Assembly (NCBI GenBank): GCA_900553215.1
Contig: USCJ01000048.1
Location: 1 to 9,219, forward strand
Origin: an uncultured Collinsella sp.
Lineage (GTDB): Bacteria; Actinomycetota; Coriobacteriia; Coriobacteriales; Coriobacteriaceae
Direction of reading: 5' to 3'
DNA length: 9,219 nucleotides
Part shown: positions 1 to 6,722 of the stretch, one piece after another
Layout: the number at the start of each line of letters is the position of its first letter
Numbering within the stretch: position 1 is the first letter of the stretch
Notes under the pieces: model-generated
The model's database searches: none
Told to the model about the DNA's origin: nothing
Seen by the model: the letters and a program-made list of their open reading frames with translations, nothing else
Position numbers and translations under genes: made by a program

Positions 1-725
1 CGGCGCAGCTCTTGGTTGCGCGCGTCAAAACCAGCCACGTTGGCCTGCTCGTGATTAAAGACCTTGATGACCTTTTGGCCCGAGACCATCTCTTCGATAT
101 ATCCGTCCAGGTCGCCAAGCGACGCCTGTTGGGCGGCAAAAAAGCGCTTGGAACGCATGCCCGAGTAGCGAGCGTACAGCACAATGGCCACATCGCACAC
201 GAGCGTGATAATCGTGAGCTGCCAGTTGAGGATGATGAGCATGGCCGTGGTGCCGACCACCTGGATGCTCGCCTGAATCACGTTGGCAAAGCTGTTGTTG
301 AGCGCCTCGGAGACGGTGTCGACGTCGTTGGTAAAGAAGCTCATGATGTCGCCCGAGCGCGTGCTGTCGAAGTAGCTCAGCGGCAGCATCTGGATGTGCG
401 CGAACAGGTCGCGGCGAATATCGGACACCACGCGTTGGGCCGCGCGCACCATGATCTGCGAGTAGCCCAGAGCCGAGAGCACGCCCGCGGCGTAGATGGC
501 AGCGGTAAAGATAACCTGCCTAGCGAGCAGTTCCTCGCCGCCCGTTGCCAAACCGTTGACGATGGGGCGCACCATGTAGGTGCCGGCGAGGCTCGCGATG
601 GCGGCGACGGAGGCGAGCACGCCCACCGCGAGCAACGAGAACTTGGCGTGACCCATGTAGGAGAGCAAGCGGCGAAGCGTCTGCGACAGATTGGTGGGAC
701 GGGCCTGAGCGGATGTCTTAGGCAT
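1..725 (-). CDS. ABC exporter subunit, N-terminal part (partner of heterodimer), truncated by window edge
   Basis: Reading the minus strand from an ATG at 725 gives 241 uninterrupted codons (MPKTSAQARPTNLSQ...) running off the left edge. This is the transmembrane half of an ABC exporter: hydrophobic segments alternate with the family's cytoplasmic-loop wording, such as FDSTRSGDIMSFFTNDVDTV and the later LGDLDGYIEEMVSGQKVIKVF, the usual pre-ATPase 'E.. GQKVIK.F..E' element. Walker A, signature and Walker B lie outside the window, so catalytic competence cannot be judged here. The start is supported by an AAGGGGG ribosome site about 8 nt upstream. The ATG lies inside the end of the upstream gene, so the two overlap by 8 nt (ATGCCTAA), indicating translational coupling and co-assembly. 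By analogy with TM287/TM288 and BmrC/BmrD, it should be the subunit with the canonical ATPase motifs. The substrate is unknown; multidrug or lipid-like export is usual for the family. Confidence 0.93.
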   Translation of the reverse strand, partial: MPKTSAQARPTNLSQTLRRLLSYMGHAKFSLLAVGVLASVAAIASLAGTYMVRPIVNGLATGGEELLARQVIFTAAIYAAGVLSALGYSQIMVRAAQRVVSDIRRDLFAHIQMLPLSYFDSTRSGDIMSFFTNDVDTVSEALNNSFANVIQASIQVVGTTAMLIILNWQLTIITLVCDVAIVLYARYSGMRSKRFFAAQQASLGDLDGYIEEMVSGQKVIKVFNHEQANVAGFDARNQELR

Positions 726-2547
726 GGCGCTCACCCCCTTCCAAGGGCGATCCGCTGGGAACGCAGGAAAACGGATCATTCGCGCAGCCATCGTCGCAGC
801 CGTCGCCGGTGTCCGCGTTCCCCGCGAACTCCATCTGCGAGGCGTAAATCTCCTGGTAGATGCTATCGCCCGCCAGCAGTTCCTCGTGCGTGCCCACGCC
901 GTGGACACGACCGTCGTCCAACACAATAATGCGGTCGGCATCCATGACGCTCGCAATGCGCTGTGCGATGACAATCACCGTCGTATTGGGAATCTGAGCA
1001 ATATGCTCACGAATCTTGGCGTCGGTCGCCATATCGACCGCGCTGGTCGAATCGTCAAAGATGAGCACACGCGGATGTTTGAGCAATGTACGCGCGATGC
1101 ACAGGCGCTGCTTCTGCCCGCCCGAGACACCGGCACCGCCTTGACCCAACTCGCCGTCCAGCCCGCCGATGCGATCGAGGAACTCGTCCACGCACGCCGC
1201 GCGGCAAGCCGCGAGAAGCTCATCGTCCGATGCCTGCGGATTGCCCCACTGCAGGTTCTCGCGCACGGTACCCGTGAACAGCACGTTCTTTTGCAGCACA
1301 ATGCCCACGGCGTCGCGTAGGGTCGCGAGGTCGTAGTCGCGCACGTCGTGTCCGCCCACAAGTACGGTGCCCTCAGTGGCGTCGTACAGGCGCGCAATCA
1401 GCTGCACAAGCGAGCTCTTGCCCGAGCCCGTGCCGCCGAGGATGCCCACCGTCGAGCCGCTCTCGATGCAAAGGTCGATATGCTCGAGCACATCCTCGGC
1501 TGCATCCGCGCGGTATTTAAAGGAAACGTCGCGAAACTCGATACTGCCGTCCGCTGGCGCCGCAGTCGCGAGGTCTCCCGCAGGGTTGGCGATAAAGGGC
1601 TCTTCATCGAGCACCTCTGCGATACGGCCTACACTCGTGAGAGCGCGCGTGAGCAGCAAAAACACGTTGGAAATCATCATGAGCGAGTTCATGATCAGCA
1701 GCACGTAGCTCATAAAGCCCGTGAGCGAGCCCACGCCCAAGCGACCTTCGATGATCATGCGGCCGCCAATCCACAAGATCGAGAGCGCAGCCACGTACAT
1801 CGAGAGTTGGAACACCGGCAGGTTGAGCACGGCGGTGCCGAAGGTCTTGGTCGCCGTGCCGGCGAGCTCGGTATTGACGGTGTCGAACTTGTCACACTCG
1901 TGCTCGGCGCGCACGTAAGCCTTCACGGCGCGCACGGCGGTAAGGTCCTCTTGCACCACGCCGTTGAGGTGGTCCATCGAGGTCTGGAGTTGGCGGTAGA
2001 GCGGGCTCACGCGCACGGTAATGATACCGAGCACGATGGCGAGCATCGGCAGAATGACGGCAAAGACCGCCGCGAGCTCGCGCGAGAGCGCAAAAGCGTA
2101 GACGAGGCCCATGACCAGATTTACCGGCCCGCGCACCATGGGGCGGAAGCCGTTACCTACGGCGTTTTGAATCACGGTGATGTCGGTGGTCATGCGAGTG
2201 ACAAGCGAGCTGGCGTCGTAGTTGTCCAGATTGCCAAAGGCGAGCGTCTGGATCTTACGATACTCGGCCTCGCGCAGGTTAGCGCCCAGCCCCGAAGCAA
2301 CGCGAGCAGACGTGCGTGCATAGCCCAAGCCAAGCACCAGCGAACATGCGGCGCACACCAGCATATACGTGCCCTGCAACAGCATGTAGTTGATGTCGCC
2401 CGCGGGCACGCCCACATCGATGATATTTGCCATGATGACCGGGATAAACAGCTCGAGCGCCGTCTCGGCCGTCACAAAGAGCACGCCGAGTATGGCATCG
2501 CGGCGGTATGTCCCCAGATAGGAAAACAAAATCTTGAGATTGCGCAC
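718..2547 (-). CDS. ABC exporter subunit with degenerate ATPase site (TM287/BmrC-like), 609 aa
   Basis: A fused membrane-plus-ATPase half-transporter of normal length. Residues about 15-300 form the six-helix exporter domain. The ATPase domain follows: Walker A GGTGSGKS at 371-378, Q-loop Q419, signature VSGGQ at 474-478, Walker B ending D498, D-loop SAVD to 505. The residue after the Walker B Asp is D499 where active ATPases have Glu, and the H-loop reads IAQR with Q529 instead of His. Both changes mark the non-catalytic-site subunit of heterodimeric exporters, where the pair keeps one full hydrolysis site. The end of the family core (YQEIYASQ, about 564-571) is followed by an unusual 38-residue tail with C584, C588 and C595. 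The start is GTG at 2547 with GGGGGA about 9 nt upstream; an ATG at 2557 is out of frame. It is first in an operon with the overlapping partner at 1-725. Substrate is not predictable from sequence. Confidence 0.95.
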   Translation of the reverse strand: MRNLKILFSYLGTYRRDAILGVLFVTAETALELFIPVIMANIIDVGVPAGDINYMLLQGTYMLVCAACSLVLGLGYARTSARVASGLGANLREAEYRKIQTLAFGNLDNYDASSLVTRMTTDITVIQNAVGNGFRPMVRGPVNLVMGLVYAFALSRELAAVFAVILPMLAIVLGIITVRVSPLYRQLQTSMDHLNGVVQEDLTAVRAVKAYVRAEHECDKFDTVNTELAGTATKTFGTAVLNLPVFQLSMYVAALSILWIGGRMIIEGRLGVGSLTGFMSYVLLIMNSLMMISNVFLLLTRALTSVGRIAEVLDEEPFIANPAGDLATAAPADGSIEFRDVSFKYRADAAEDVLEHIDLCIESGSTVGILGGTGSGKSSLVQLIARLYDATEGTVLVGGHDVRDYDLATLRDAVGIVLQKNVLFTGTVRENLQWGNPQASDDELLAACRAACVDEFLDRIGGLDGELGQGGAGVSGGQKQRLCIARTLLKHPRVLIFDDSTSAVDMATDAKIREHIAQIPNTTVIVIAQRIASVMDADRIIVLDDGRVHGVGTHEELLAGDSIYQEIYASQMEFAGNADTGDGCDDGCANDPFSCVPSGSPLEGGERHA

Positions 2548-2588
2548 GCAAGTTCATCCCCCATCAAACGTTGTTCGCAAACGCACGT

Positions 2589-2616
2589 ATTATGGCGCGG
2601 CAGGCGGCGGTGTCAA
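2589..2616 (-). promoter_or_regulatory. sigma70-type promoter of the ABC exporter operon
   Basis: On the minus strand a perfect -35 TTGACA (2611-2616) is followed after a 16-bp GC-rich spacer by CATAAT (2589-2594), five of six matches to the -10 consensus. Transcription would begin near 2582, giving a leader of about 35 nt before the GTG at 2547. This near-consensus promoter suggests substantial basal expression unless a repressor acts. Confidence 0.72.
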
Positions 2617-2623
2617 GTGTTCC

Positions 2624-2635
2624 GAAATCGATTTC
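2624..2635. promoter_or_regulatory. perfect 12-bp palindrome next to the ABC promoter
   Basis: GAAATCGATTTC reads the same on both strands and lies 7 bp upstream (for minus-strand transcription) of the ABC -35 box. It could be a dimeric regulator's operator. A single copy with a short palindrome may also be chance, and no cognate regulator is identified. Confidence 0.3.
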
Positions 2636-2735
2636 TGCAAGGCTAGTACAGACGCCATGCTCACAAGGTGCAACTCTGTATTCAATTGGAAATGAACGCG
2701 AGCGTGACTTTTTCGCCCTGCCGCCAACACAAACC

Positions 2736-2766
2736 TTGACTCTACAATCGTTGTAGGGTTTTCACT
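2736..2766 (+). promoter_or_regulatory. MerR-type promoter and operator for the MATE/merR operon
   Basis: A -35 TTGACT (2736-2741) is separated by 19 bp from TTCACT (2761-2766), a poor -10 box. The spacer holds a near-palindrome, ACTCTACAA-TCG-TTGTAGGGT (2739-2759), with one mismatched pair between 9-bp arms and its centre at 2749, about 13 nt past the start of the -35. An over-long 19-bp spacer with a dyad between -35 and -10 is the established hallmark of MerR-family activated promoters (SoxR, BmrR), where the regulator untwists the DNA upon inducer binding. The BmrR-like regulator encoded at 4211-5050 is the obvious ligand. The exact -10 is uncertain; TACACT at 2766-2771 is a better hexamer but would leave a 24-bp spacer. 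Confidence 0.72.
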
Positions 2767-2808
2767 ACACTGGTACGTAAACGATCTAAGCTAGAAAGTG
2801 CCCCGCCC

Positions 2809-4155
2809 ATGGAACACGACCTCACACGCGGCAATGTCCTCAAGACCATCGCGGTCTTTGCCCTGCCCTATATGCTCTCGTACTTTTTGCAGATGCTCTA
2901 CGGCATGGCCGACCTGTACATGATGGGACAGTTTAGCGGCGCCGCCGGCATCACCGCCGTGGGCAACGGCGCGCAGACGCTCTATATCATTACCGTGACG
3001 CTCGTGGGCCTGGCCATGGGAACGACGGTTATCGTCGGCCACGCCGTGGGCTCGCGCCGCTTCGACCGCGCCGAGACCGCCATCGGCAATACCATCACGC
3101 TGTTTATGGGTGTCTCGGTGGTACTGGCCGCTGCCTTGCTCGCACTGTGCCCGCAGATCGTGGCGCTCATTGGCACGCCGGCCGAGGCGGTCGAAGGCAC
3201 CGCCGCCTACCTGCGCATTTGCTTTATCGGCATTCCCTTTATCGCCGCGTACAACATCCTCTCGGCCATCTTTCGCGGGCTGGGCGATTCGCGCTCGCCC
3301 ATGTACGTGATCGGCGTGGCGTGCATCATCAACATCGCACTCGATTTTCTGTTTATCGGCCACATGGGGCTCGGCCCCGTAGGCGCAGCGCTCGGCACGG
3401 TGACCGCGCAGACGGCCAGCGTTGCCCTCGCGCTCGTGTGGCTTAAGAGCCGTCGCACAAACATCCACGTTAAGCGCAGCGACCTGCGCCCCCAGCCCGA
3501 GGTGCTCGGCAGCATTCTTAAAATCGGCGTGCCCGTGGCCGTGCAGGACGGCTGCATCCAGGTGGCGTTTATGTTTATCACCGTCATCGCCAACCACCGC
3601 GGTCTGGTCGACGCCGCCGCCGTGGGCCTGGTCGAGAAGATGATCAGCTTTTTGTTCATTGTGCCGAGTTCCATGGGTGCCACCGTCAGCGCACTCACGG
3701 CGCAAAACGCCGGCGCGGGCAAGGGCGACCGCGCGCGTCAGGTACTCAAGGACGCCATGACGATCTCGGTGGTGTACGGCTGCCTGATCACGGTGCTGAT
3801 GTGGCTGGTGGCGCCGGCGTTTATTGGCTTTTTTGCCAAGGACCCCGCGGTGGTCGCGGCCGGTACCGGCTATATGCACAGTTATATTTTCGATGCAATC
3901 TTTGCCGGCATCCACATTTGCTTTAGCGGCTTTTTCGCTGCGTATGGCAAGAGCTACATCGGCTTTGCGCACAACGTGCTGGCCGTGGTACTCATTCGCG
4001 TGCCCGGTGCATGGTTGCTGTCGAACGCCTATTCCGACACGCTGTTTCCCATGGGCATCGCCTCGCCGTGCGGGTCGATTCTGTCGGCGACCATCTGTGT
4101 GGTGGCGTTTACGGTGCTCAACCGCCGCGGAACTTTTGACAAGCTGGTGGCGTAG
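2809..4155 (+). CDS. MATE family multidrug/metabolite efflux transporter, 448 aa
   Basis: An integral membrane antiporter of typical MATE length with about 12 predicted helices in two similar halves. The first half begins with the family's short basic N-terminus (TRGNVLKTIAVFALP), followed by LQMLYGMADLYMMGQFSG and AVGNG near residues 28-54. RGLGDSRSP at 156-164, then IINIALDFLFIGHMGLGPVGAALGT (split here only by position, about 173-197), are signature stretches at the end of the N-terminal lobe. The second half repeats the pattern from about 233 (VLGSILKIGVPVAVQ). Family members exchange Na+ or H+ for cationic drugs or metabolites; the substrate cannot be read here. ATG 2809 fits the family N-terminus, although only a weak GAAAG ribosome site precedes it. 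It is followed 55 nt later by a BmrR-like regulator and carries a MerR-type operator in its promoter, so induction by its own substrates is likely. Confidence 0.95.
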   Translation: MEHDLTRGNVLKTIAVFALPYMLSYFLQMLYGMADLYMMGQFSGAAGITAVGNGAQTLYIITVTLVGLAMGTTVIVGHAVGSRRFDRAETAIGNTITLFMGVSVVLAAALLALCPQIVALIGTPAEAVEGTAAYLRICFIGIPFIAAYNILSAIFRGLGDSRSPMYVIGVACIINIALDFLFIGHMGLGPVGAALGTVTAQTASVALALVWLKSRRTNIHVKRSDLRPQPEVLGSILKIGVPVAVQDGCIQVAFMFITVIANHRGLVDAAAVGLVEKMISFLFIVPSSMGATVSALTAQNAGAGKGDRARQVLKDAMTISVVYGCLITVLMWLVAPAFIGFFAKDPAVVAAGTGYMHSYIFDAIFAGIHICFSGFFAAYGKSYIGFAHNVLAVVLIRVPGAWLLSNAYSDTLFPMGIASPCGSILSATICVVAFTVLNRRGTFDKLVA

Positions 4156-4156
4156 C

Positions 4157-4192
4157 GAGGCGACGCAGGCCTAGCGCCTCTCCCCTGTTTTT
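4157..4192 (+). terminator. weak stem-loop with T-run between MATE and merR (possible attenuator)
   Basis: GAGGCG (4157-4162) pairs with CGCCTC (4175-4180), and five T residues follow at 4188-4192, seven nt beyond the stem. The stem is short and the T-run distant, so at most partial termination is expected. That could lower regulator yield relative to transporter. It may be fortuitous. Confidence 0.3.
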
Positions 4193-4210
4193 ACCGAAAG
4201 GAGCGGTCCT

Positions 4211-5050
4211 GTGACCGACACGCCAAGTGAACACACCGAGGGCCTGCTCCGCATTGGCGAGGTGGCGCGCCTGCTCAATTTAAGCGTGGGCACACTGCGT
4301 CATTATGAGCAGATGGGACTGTTGGAGCCGGCATATGTCGATCAGGCGAGTGGCTACCGCTACTACGGAACGCGACAGCTCTCCACGCTCAACACCATCG
4401 GCAACCTGCGCGTTCTCGACTTGCCGCTGGCGCAGATTCGCGAGTTTGTCACTACGCGCGATATGGATTTGATGCAACGGCAACTGACCAAGCAACAGGA
4501 GTTAATTGAGCGCAAGCGGCGTGAGCTGGAGCGCATGTCGCGCAAGATTGACCAGCGGCTTGCCTTGCTTCATGGCGCTTTGAATGCTGATCTCGACACC
4601 ATTAGCGAAATCGAGGAACCCGAACTTCGCTGCGCCGCGCTGCACGAGCGCGTCAATCCCACCGACGCCTATTCACTGGGATGGCATATCCGCCAGCTTC
4701 AGCAGGGACAGCACGAAACCTTTGCCTATCTTGGCAATCTAGGTGTGGGCATCGCGCCCGAACGCCTGGCCGCCGGTGACTTTGATGGCTACGACGAGGT
4801 CTTTCTGCTGCTCGATGACACCGACGACTACCTGGGTGAAATCGAGACGCGGCCTGCCGCGCACTGCCTGACCATAAGTTTCCGTGGCACGCACGGACAA
4901 GCAGCCCCGCGCTACGAGCGGCTGCTCGGCTACATGCACGAACACAACCTGACGCCCGCCGGCCCCTCGCGCGAGATCGCCCTCATCGACGATATCATCA
5001 GCGACAATCCGGGAGCGTATGTGACGAGGATCGCGATACCGGTCCGCTAA
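4211..5050 (+). CDS. MerR-family transcriptional regulator, BmrR-like with GyrI-like effector domain, 279 aa
   Basis: The N-terminal winged helix-turn-helix (about 13-50) has the classic MerR wording RIGEVARLLNLSVGTLRHYE followed by GLLEP and SGYRYY. A dimerising coiled coil rich in Lys, Arg, Glu and Leu spans about 88-125. Residues about 138-279 match a GyrI-like/BmrR-type ligand-binding domain: EPELRCAALHERV at the start, RYERLLGYMHEHNL near 234-247, and SREIALIDDIISDNPGAYVTRIAIPV at the end (254-278, described as the conserved 'RE..L.D....D...Y.T.I.IPV' pattern). The length equals that of BmrR. The start is GTG 4211 with AAAGGAG 7 nt upstream. It lies downstream of the MATE gene in the same orientation, and a matching MerR-type operator sits in the MATE promoter, so it likely activates the operon, including itself, upon binding a lipophilic or cationic effector. 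It could also influence the divergent ABC operon, but no second operator is seen. Confidence 0.93.
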   Translation: MTDTPSEHTEGLLRIGEVARLLNLSVGTLRHYEQMGLLEPAYVDQASGYRYYGTRQLSTLNTIGNLRVLDLPLAQIREFVTTRDMDLMQRQLTKQQELIERKRRELERMSRKIDQRLALLHGALNADLDTISEIEEPELRCAALHERVNPTDAYSLGWHIRQLQQGQHETFAYLGNLGVGIAPERLAAGDFDGYDEVFLLLDDTDDYLGEIETRPAAHCLTISFRGTHGQAAPRYERLLGYMHEHNLTPAGPSREIALIDDIISDNPGAYVTRIAIPVR

Positions 5051-5157
5051 TCACTACCATTTATCGAGCAATTCCATCCATTTACCTTAATCCGAATTAG
5101 ATTGTATTTTGTAGCAAATAAAATGACAGCATATTGCCCCCATAGGCAGGAGACATT
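5051..5157 (+). promoter_or_regulatory. AT-rich leader with a weak promoter candidate upstream of the peptidase gene
   Basis: The 107 nt between the regulator stop and the peptidase start are about 36% GC by hand count, abruptly lower than the flanking regulator gene. No convincing intrinsic terminator for the efflux operon is visible, so read-through is possible. A candidate promoter is TTACCT (5082-5087), 17 bp, TATTTT (5105-5110), three and four matches to consensus. TAAAAT (5119-5124) is another possible -10 without a good -35. An AGGAGA ribosome site at 5148-5153 stands 4-5 nt before the ATG at 5158. Confidence 0.3.
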
Positions 5158-6330
5158 ATGCCCAGAGTTCAATCACGTCGCTCGTTTCTTCTCGGCCTAG
5201 CCTCGATCATCGGCTTATCCGCGTCACGCCCAACAAGAGTATTCGCTGCCGACTCAAACTCATCCGTCGCTTTTACATCAGACCTAGCACAAGACTACGC
5301 GCTTTCCCTGTTGCCCATCGTCGACGGATCCGCGAACTTAGAGATCGAGCAAATCGTTCCCGTATGCCAACAAATCGGCCTTATCTGTGGCTATGAAATC
5401 AGTGTCACAAGGGAAGGAAGCCCTTACGGTTATTTAATACTTGACGCATCATATCCTGGGCTTCTGAAGGAGATAACCCTCGGCGATACCATTCTTCCGA
5501 TTTCAGCTTCTCTATCAAACGCCATTTCAACTTATTCCGGCCGACAGGCCACAAACCCAACCGTACTAATTTCGTACAACGATATTGAATATGGAACTTT
5601 GGTACCAGGAACTAGAGACTGTGTAACCAACTATAACAATATACGGTCTGTCCCGATTGTCACCGAAAAGGGTATAGCACCTCAAAGCAATAACCCAACT
5701 TCATGGGATGCAGTCATTATCAATGAAGATGACTTGATGTTGCATTTCCAAATAGACGATTTAAACGGAATACCGTTCCGAGGAGTCTCGGAATCATTAG
5801 TTGAAGCCCGCACTAATAAGTATGCATGCGTCGTTTCTGCCTTGTACGCTGTATCAATGCATTACGGTCTCATCAGTTCAAACGCTAATCAATTTAATCC
5901 CGATTATTATAAAGAAATATGGAACGTCACTGGCACAACAACGTATAAGACCAATGATCAGGGCGTCGAGTACGGAAGCACGATCATCCCAGATGGAATT
6001 GTTCCGTTTAAAAGTCTTGCCGCTCAAAAGGGTAGAGCACTTAATACTCAATTTTTCGGTTATCAGCCTCAATTCGCTCAGTACAGAGCAACTATCGATC
6101 AAGGGAATATCGGCTTGTATCATATGTGGATCAACAGCCGAAACAGTAAAGGATCCGTTGAGCTATCAGGTCATACAGTCACGGTAACTGGCTATTTTAC
6201 TGGGCATAATGGAAGCTCTGGCATCGAACTGCAGTGGCTCGAAGTATTCGACGGATGGAATACTTATCCCCGAGCGATTAACTATGCAACGCCCAATATG
6301 GTCAAATTGAACGGAACAGTCTTTTGGTAG
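5158..6330 (+). CDS. putative secreted papain-fold cysteine peptidase (C39-like/streptopain-like), 390 aa
   Basis: The N-terminus carries a twin-arginine-like export signal, SRRSFLLG at 6-13, then a moderately hydrophobic segment and likely cleavage around VFA-AD (30-31). Residues about 40-115 resemble in layout the pro-region of streptopain-type C10 peptidases, including the pattern GYEISV...YGYLILDA (78-97). The candidate catalytic core is C224 in KYACVVSALYAVSMHYG, H339 in SGHTVTVTGY, and D365 (or N368) in LEVFDGWN; this Cys...His...Asp/Asn order and the GH-hydrophobic-GY context fit papain-fold C39/C10/C70-like families. The usual CGP motif at the nucleophile is not kept, so activity is inferred. 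Composition is near 45% GC, with ATA Ile and AGA Arg codons seldom seen in neighbouring genes, suggesting acquisition. The gene stops 5 nt before the lipoprotein gene. Substrate is unknown; alternatives are a non-catalytic adhesin or a bacteriocin-like processing enzyme. Confidence 0.72.
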   Translation: MPRVQSRRSFLLGLASIIGLSASRPTRVFAADSNSSVAFTSDLAQDYALSLLPIVDGSANLEIEQIVPVCQQIGLICGYEISVTREGSPYGYLILDASYPGLLKEITLGDTILPISASLSNAISTYSGRQATNPTVLISYNDIEYGTLVPGTRDCVTNYNNIRSVPIVTEKGIAPQSNNPTSWDAVIINEDDLMLHFQIDDLNGIPFRGVSESLVEARTNKYACVVSALYAVSMHYGLISSNANQFNPDYYKEIWNVTGTTTYKTNDQGVEYGSTIIPDGIVPFKSLAAQKGRALNTQFFGYQPQFAQYRATIDQGNIGLYHMWINSRNSKGSVELSGHTVTVTGYFTGHNGSSGIELQWLEVFDGWNTYPRAINYATPNMVKLNGTVFW

Positions 6331-6335
6331 ACCGG

Positions 6336-6722
6336 ATGGCACCATCAAAATGCTATGGCACCACGGCCTTTGCCCTGGTTACGATATTGGTGATTTTCGC
6401 TATGTTTGCATCCGTTTCTTCATGCACAGATAGAGCCCGCTATAGCGGAGGAGATGATTACCTTGTCTTTGGAGCCGGCAGCGTTCATTCTATTGAGGGA
6501 ACGGAACTCGTAATCCAAACAGACAACAGTCCCCGCTACACCGACGCTGGAAAGCAAACCCGGATTACATTCCCCTCATCTGGCCGAATCAAAGACAAGC
6601 TTTCCCAAATCAAAGTTGGGACAAGAGTTTCCTACTCACGCTTTGAGTCGGTAGACGCATCTGGGTCATACGAGGGAAACGATATCGAAATTGAACAGGC
6701 AAACACTATAAGGAGATGTTGA
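6336..6722 (+). CDS. small predicted lipoprotein of unknown function, 128 aa
   Basis: I do not recognise the family. From ATG 6336 the protein has a short polar N-terminus, a hydrophobic stretch at about 11-27, and a lipobox-like VSSC ending at C30, so the mature product should be lipid-anchored outside the membrane. The remaining roughly 98 residues are rich in alternating beta-like patterns (GSVHSIEGTELVIQT, RITFP, VGTRVSYSRFE, YEGNDIEIEQ), reminiscent of small OB-fold or beta-barrel lipoprotein domains; that is inference only. The ATG lies 5 nt after the peptidase stop with no clear ribosome site, so translation is probably coupled. A TTG at 6324 in frame would add four residues and overlap the peptidase gene, but is less attractive. 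It ends with the codons ATA AGG AGA TGT, all unusual in a GC-rich host. It may act with the peptidase, for example as a surface partner or inhibitor, but nothing in the sequence proves it. Confidence 0.7.
   Translation: MAPSKCYGTTAFALVTILVIFAMFASVSSCTDRARYSGGDDYLVFGAGSVHSIEGTELVIQTDNSPRYTDAGKQTRITFPSSGRIKDKLSQIKVGTRVSYSRFESVDASGSYEGNDIEIEQANTIRRC

Noticed and set aside
1348..2646. 432-codon plus-strand frame opposite the ABC gene, with similar ones at 12-929 and 724-1320
   Set aside because: Antisense shadows of the ABC genes; their sequences are low-complexity His/Arg/Ala mixtures without family resemblance.
2791..3972. 393-codon minus-strand frame opposite the MATE gene
   Set aside because: Antisense shadow; the plus-strand frame is an unmistakable MATE protein.
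5801..6187. 128-codon overlapping frame inside the peptidase gene
   Set aside because: Out-of-frame shadow; no ribosome site, and the main frame carries the signal peptide and catalytic motifs.
6324..6335. TTG start for the lipoprotein
   Set aside because: Possible but overlaps the peptidase end and lacks a good ribosome site; ATG 6336 gives a normal lipoprotein signal and coupling distance.
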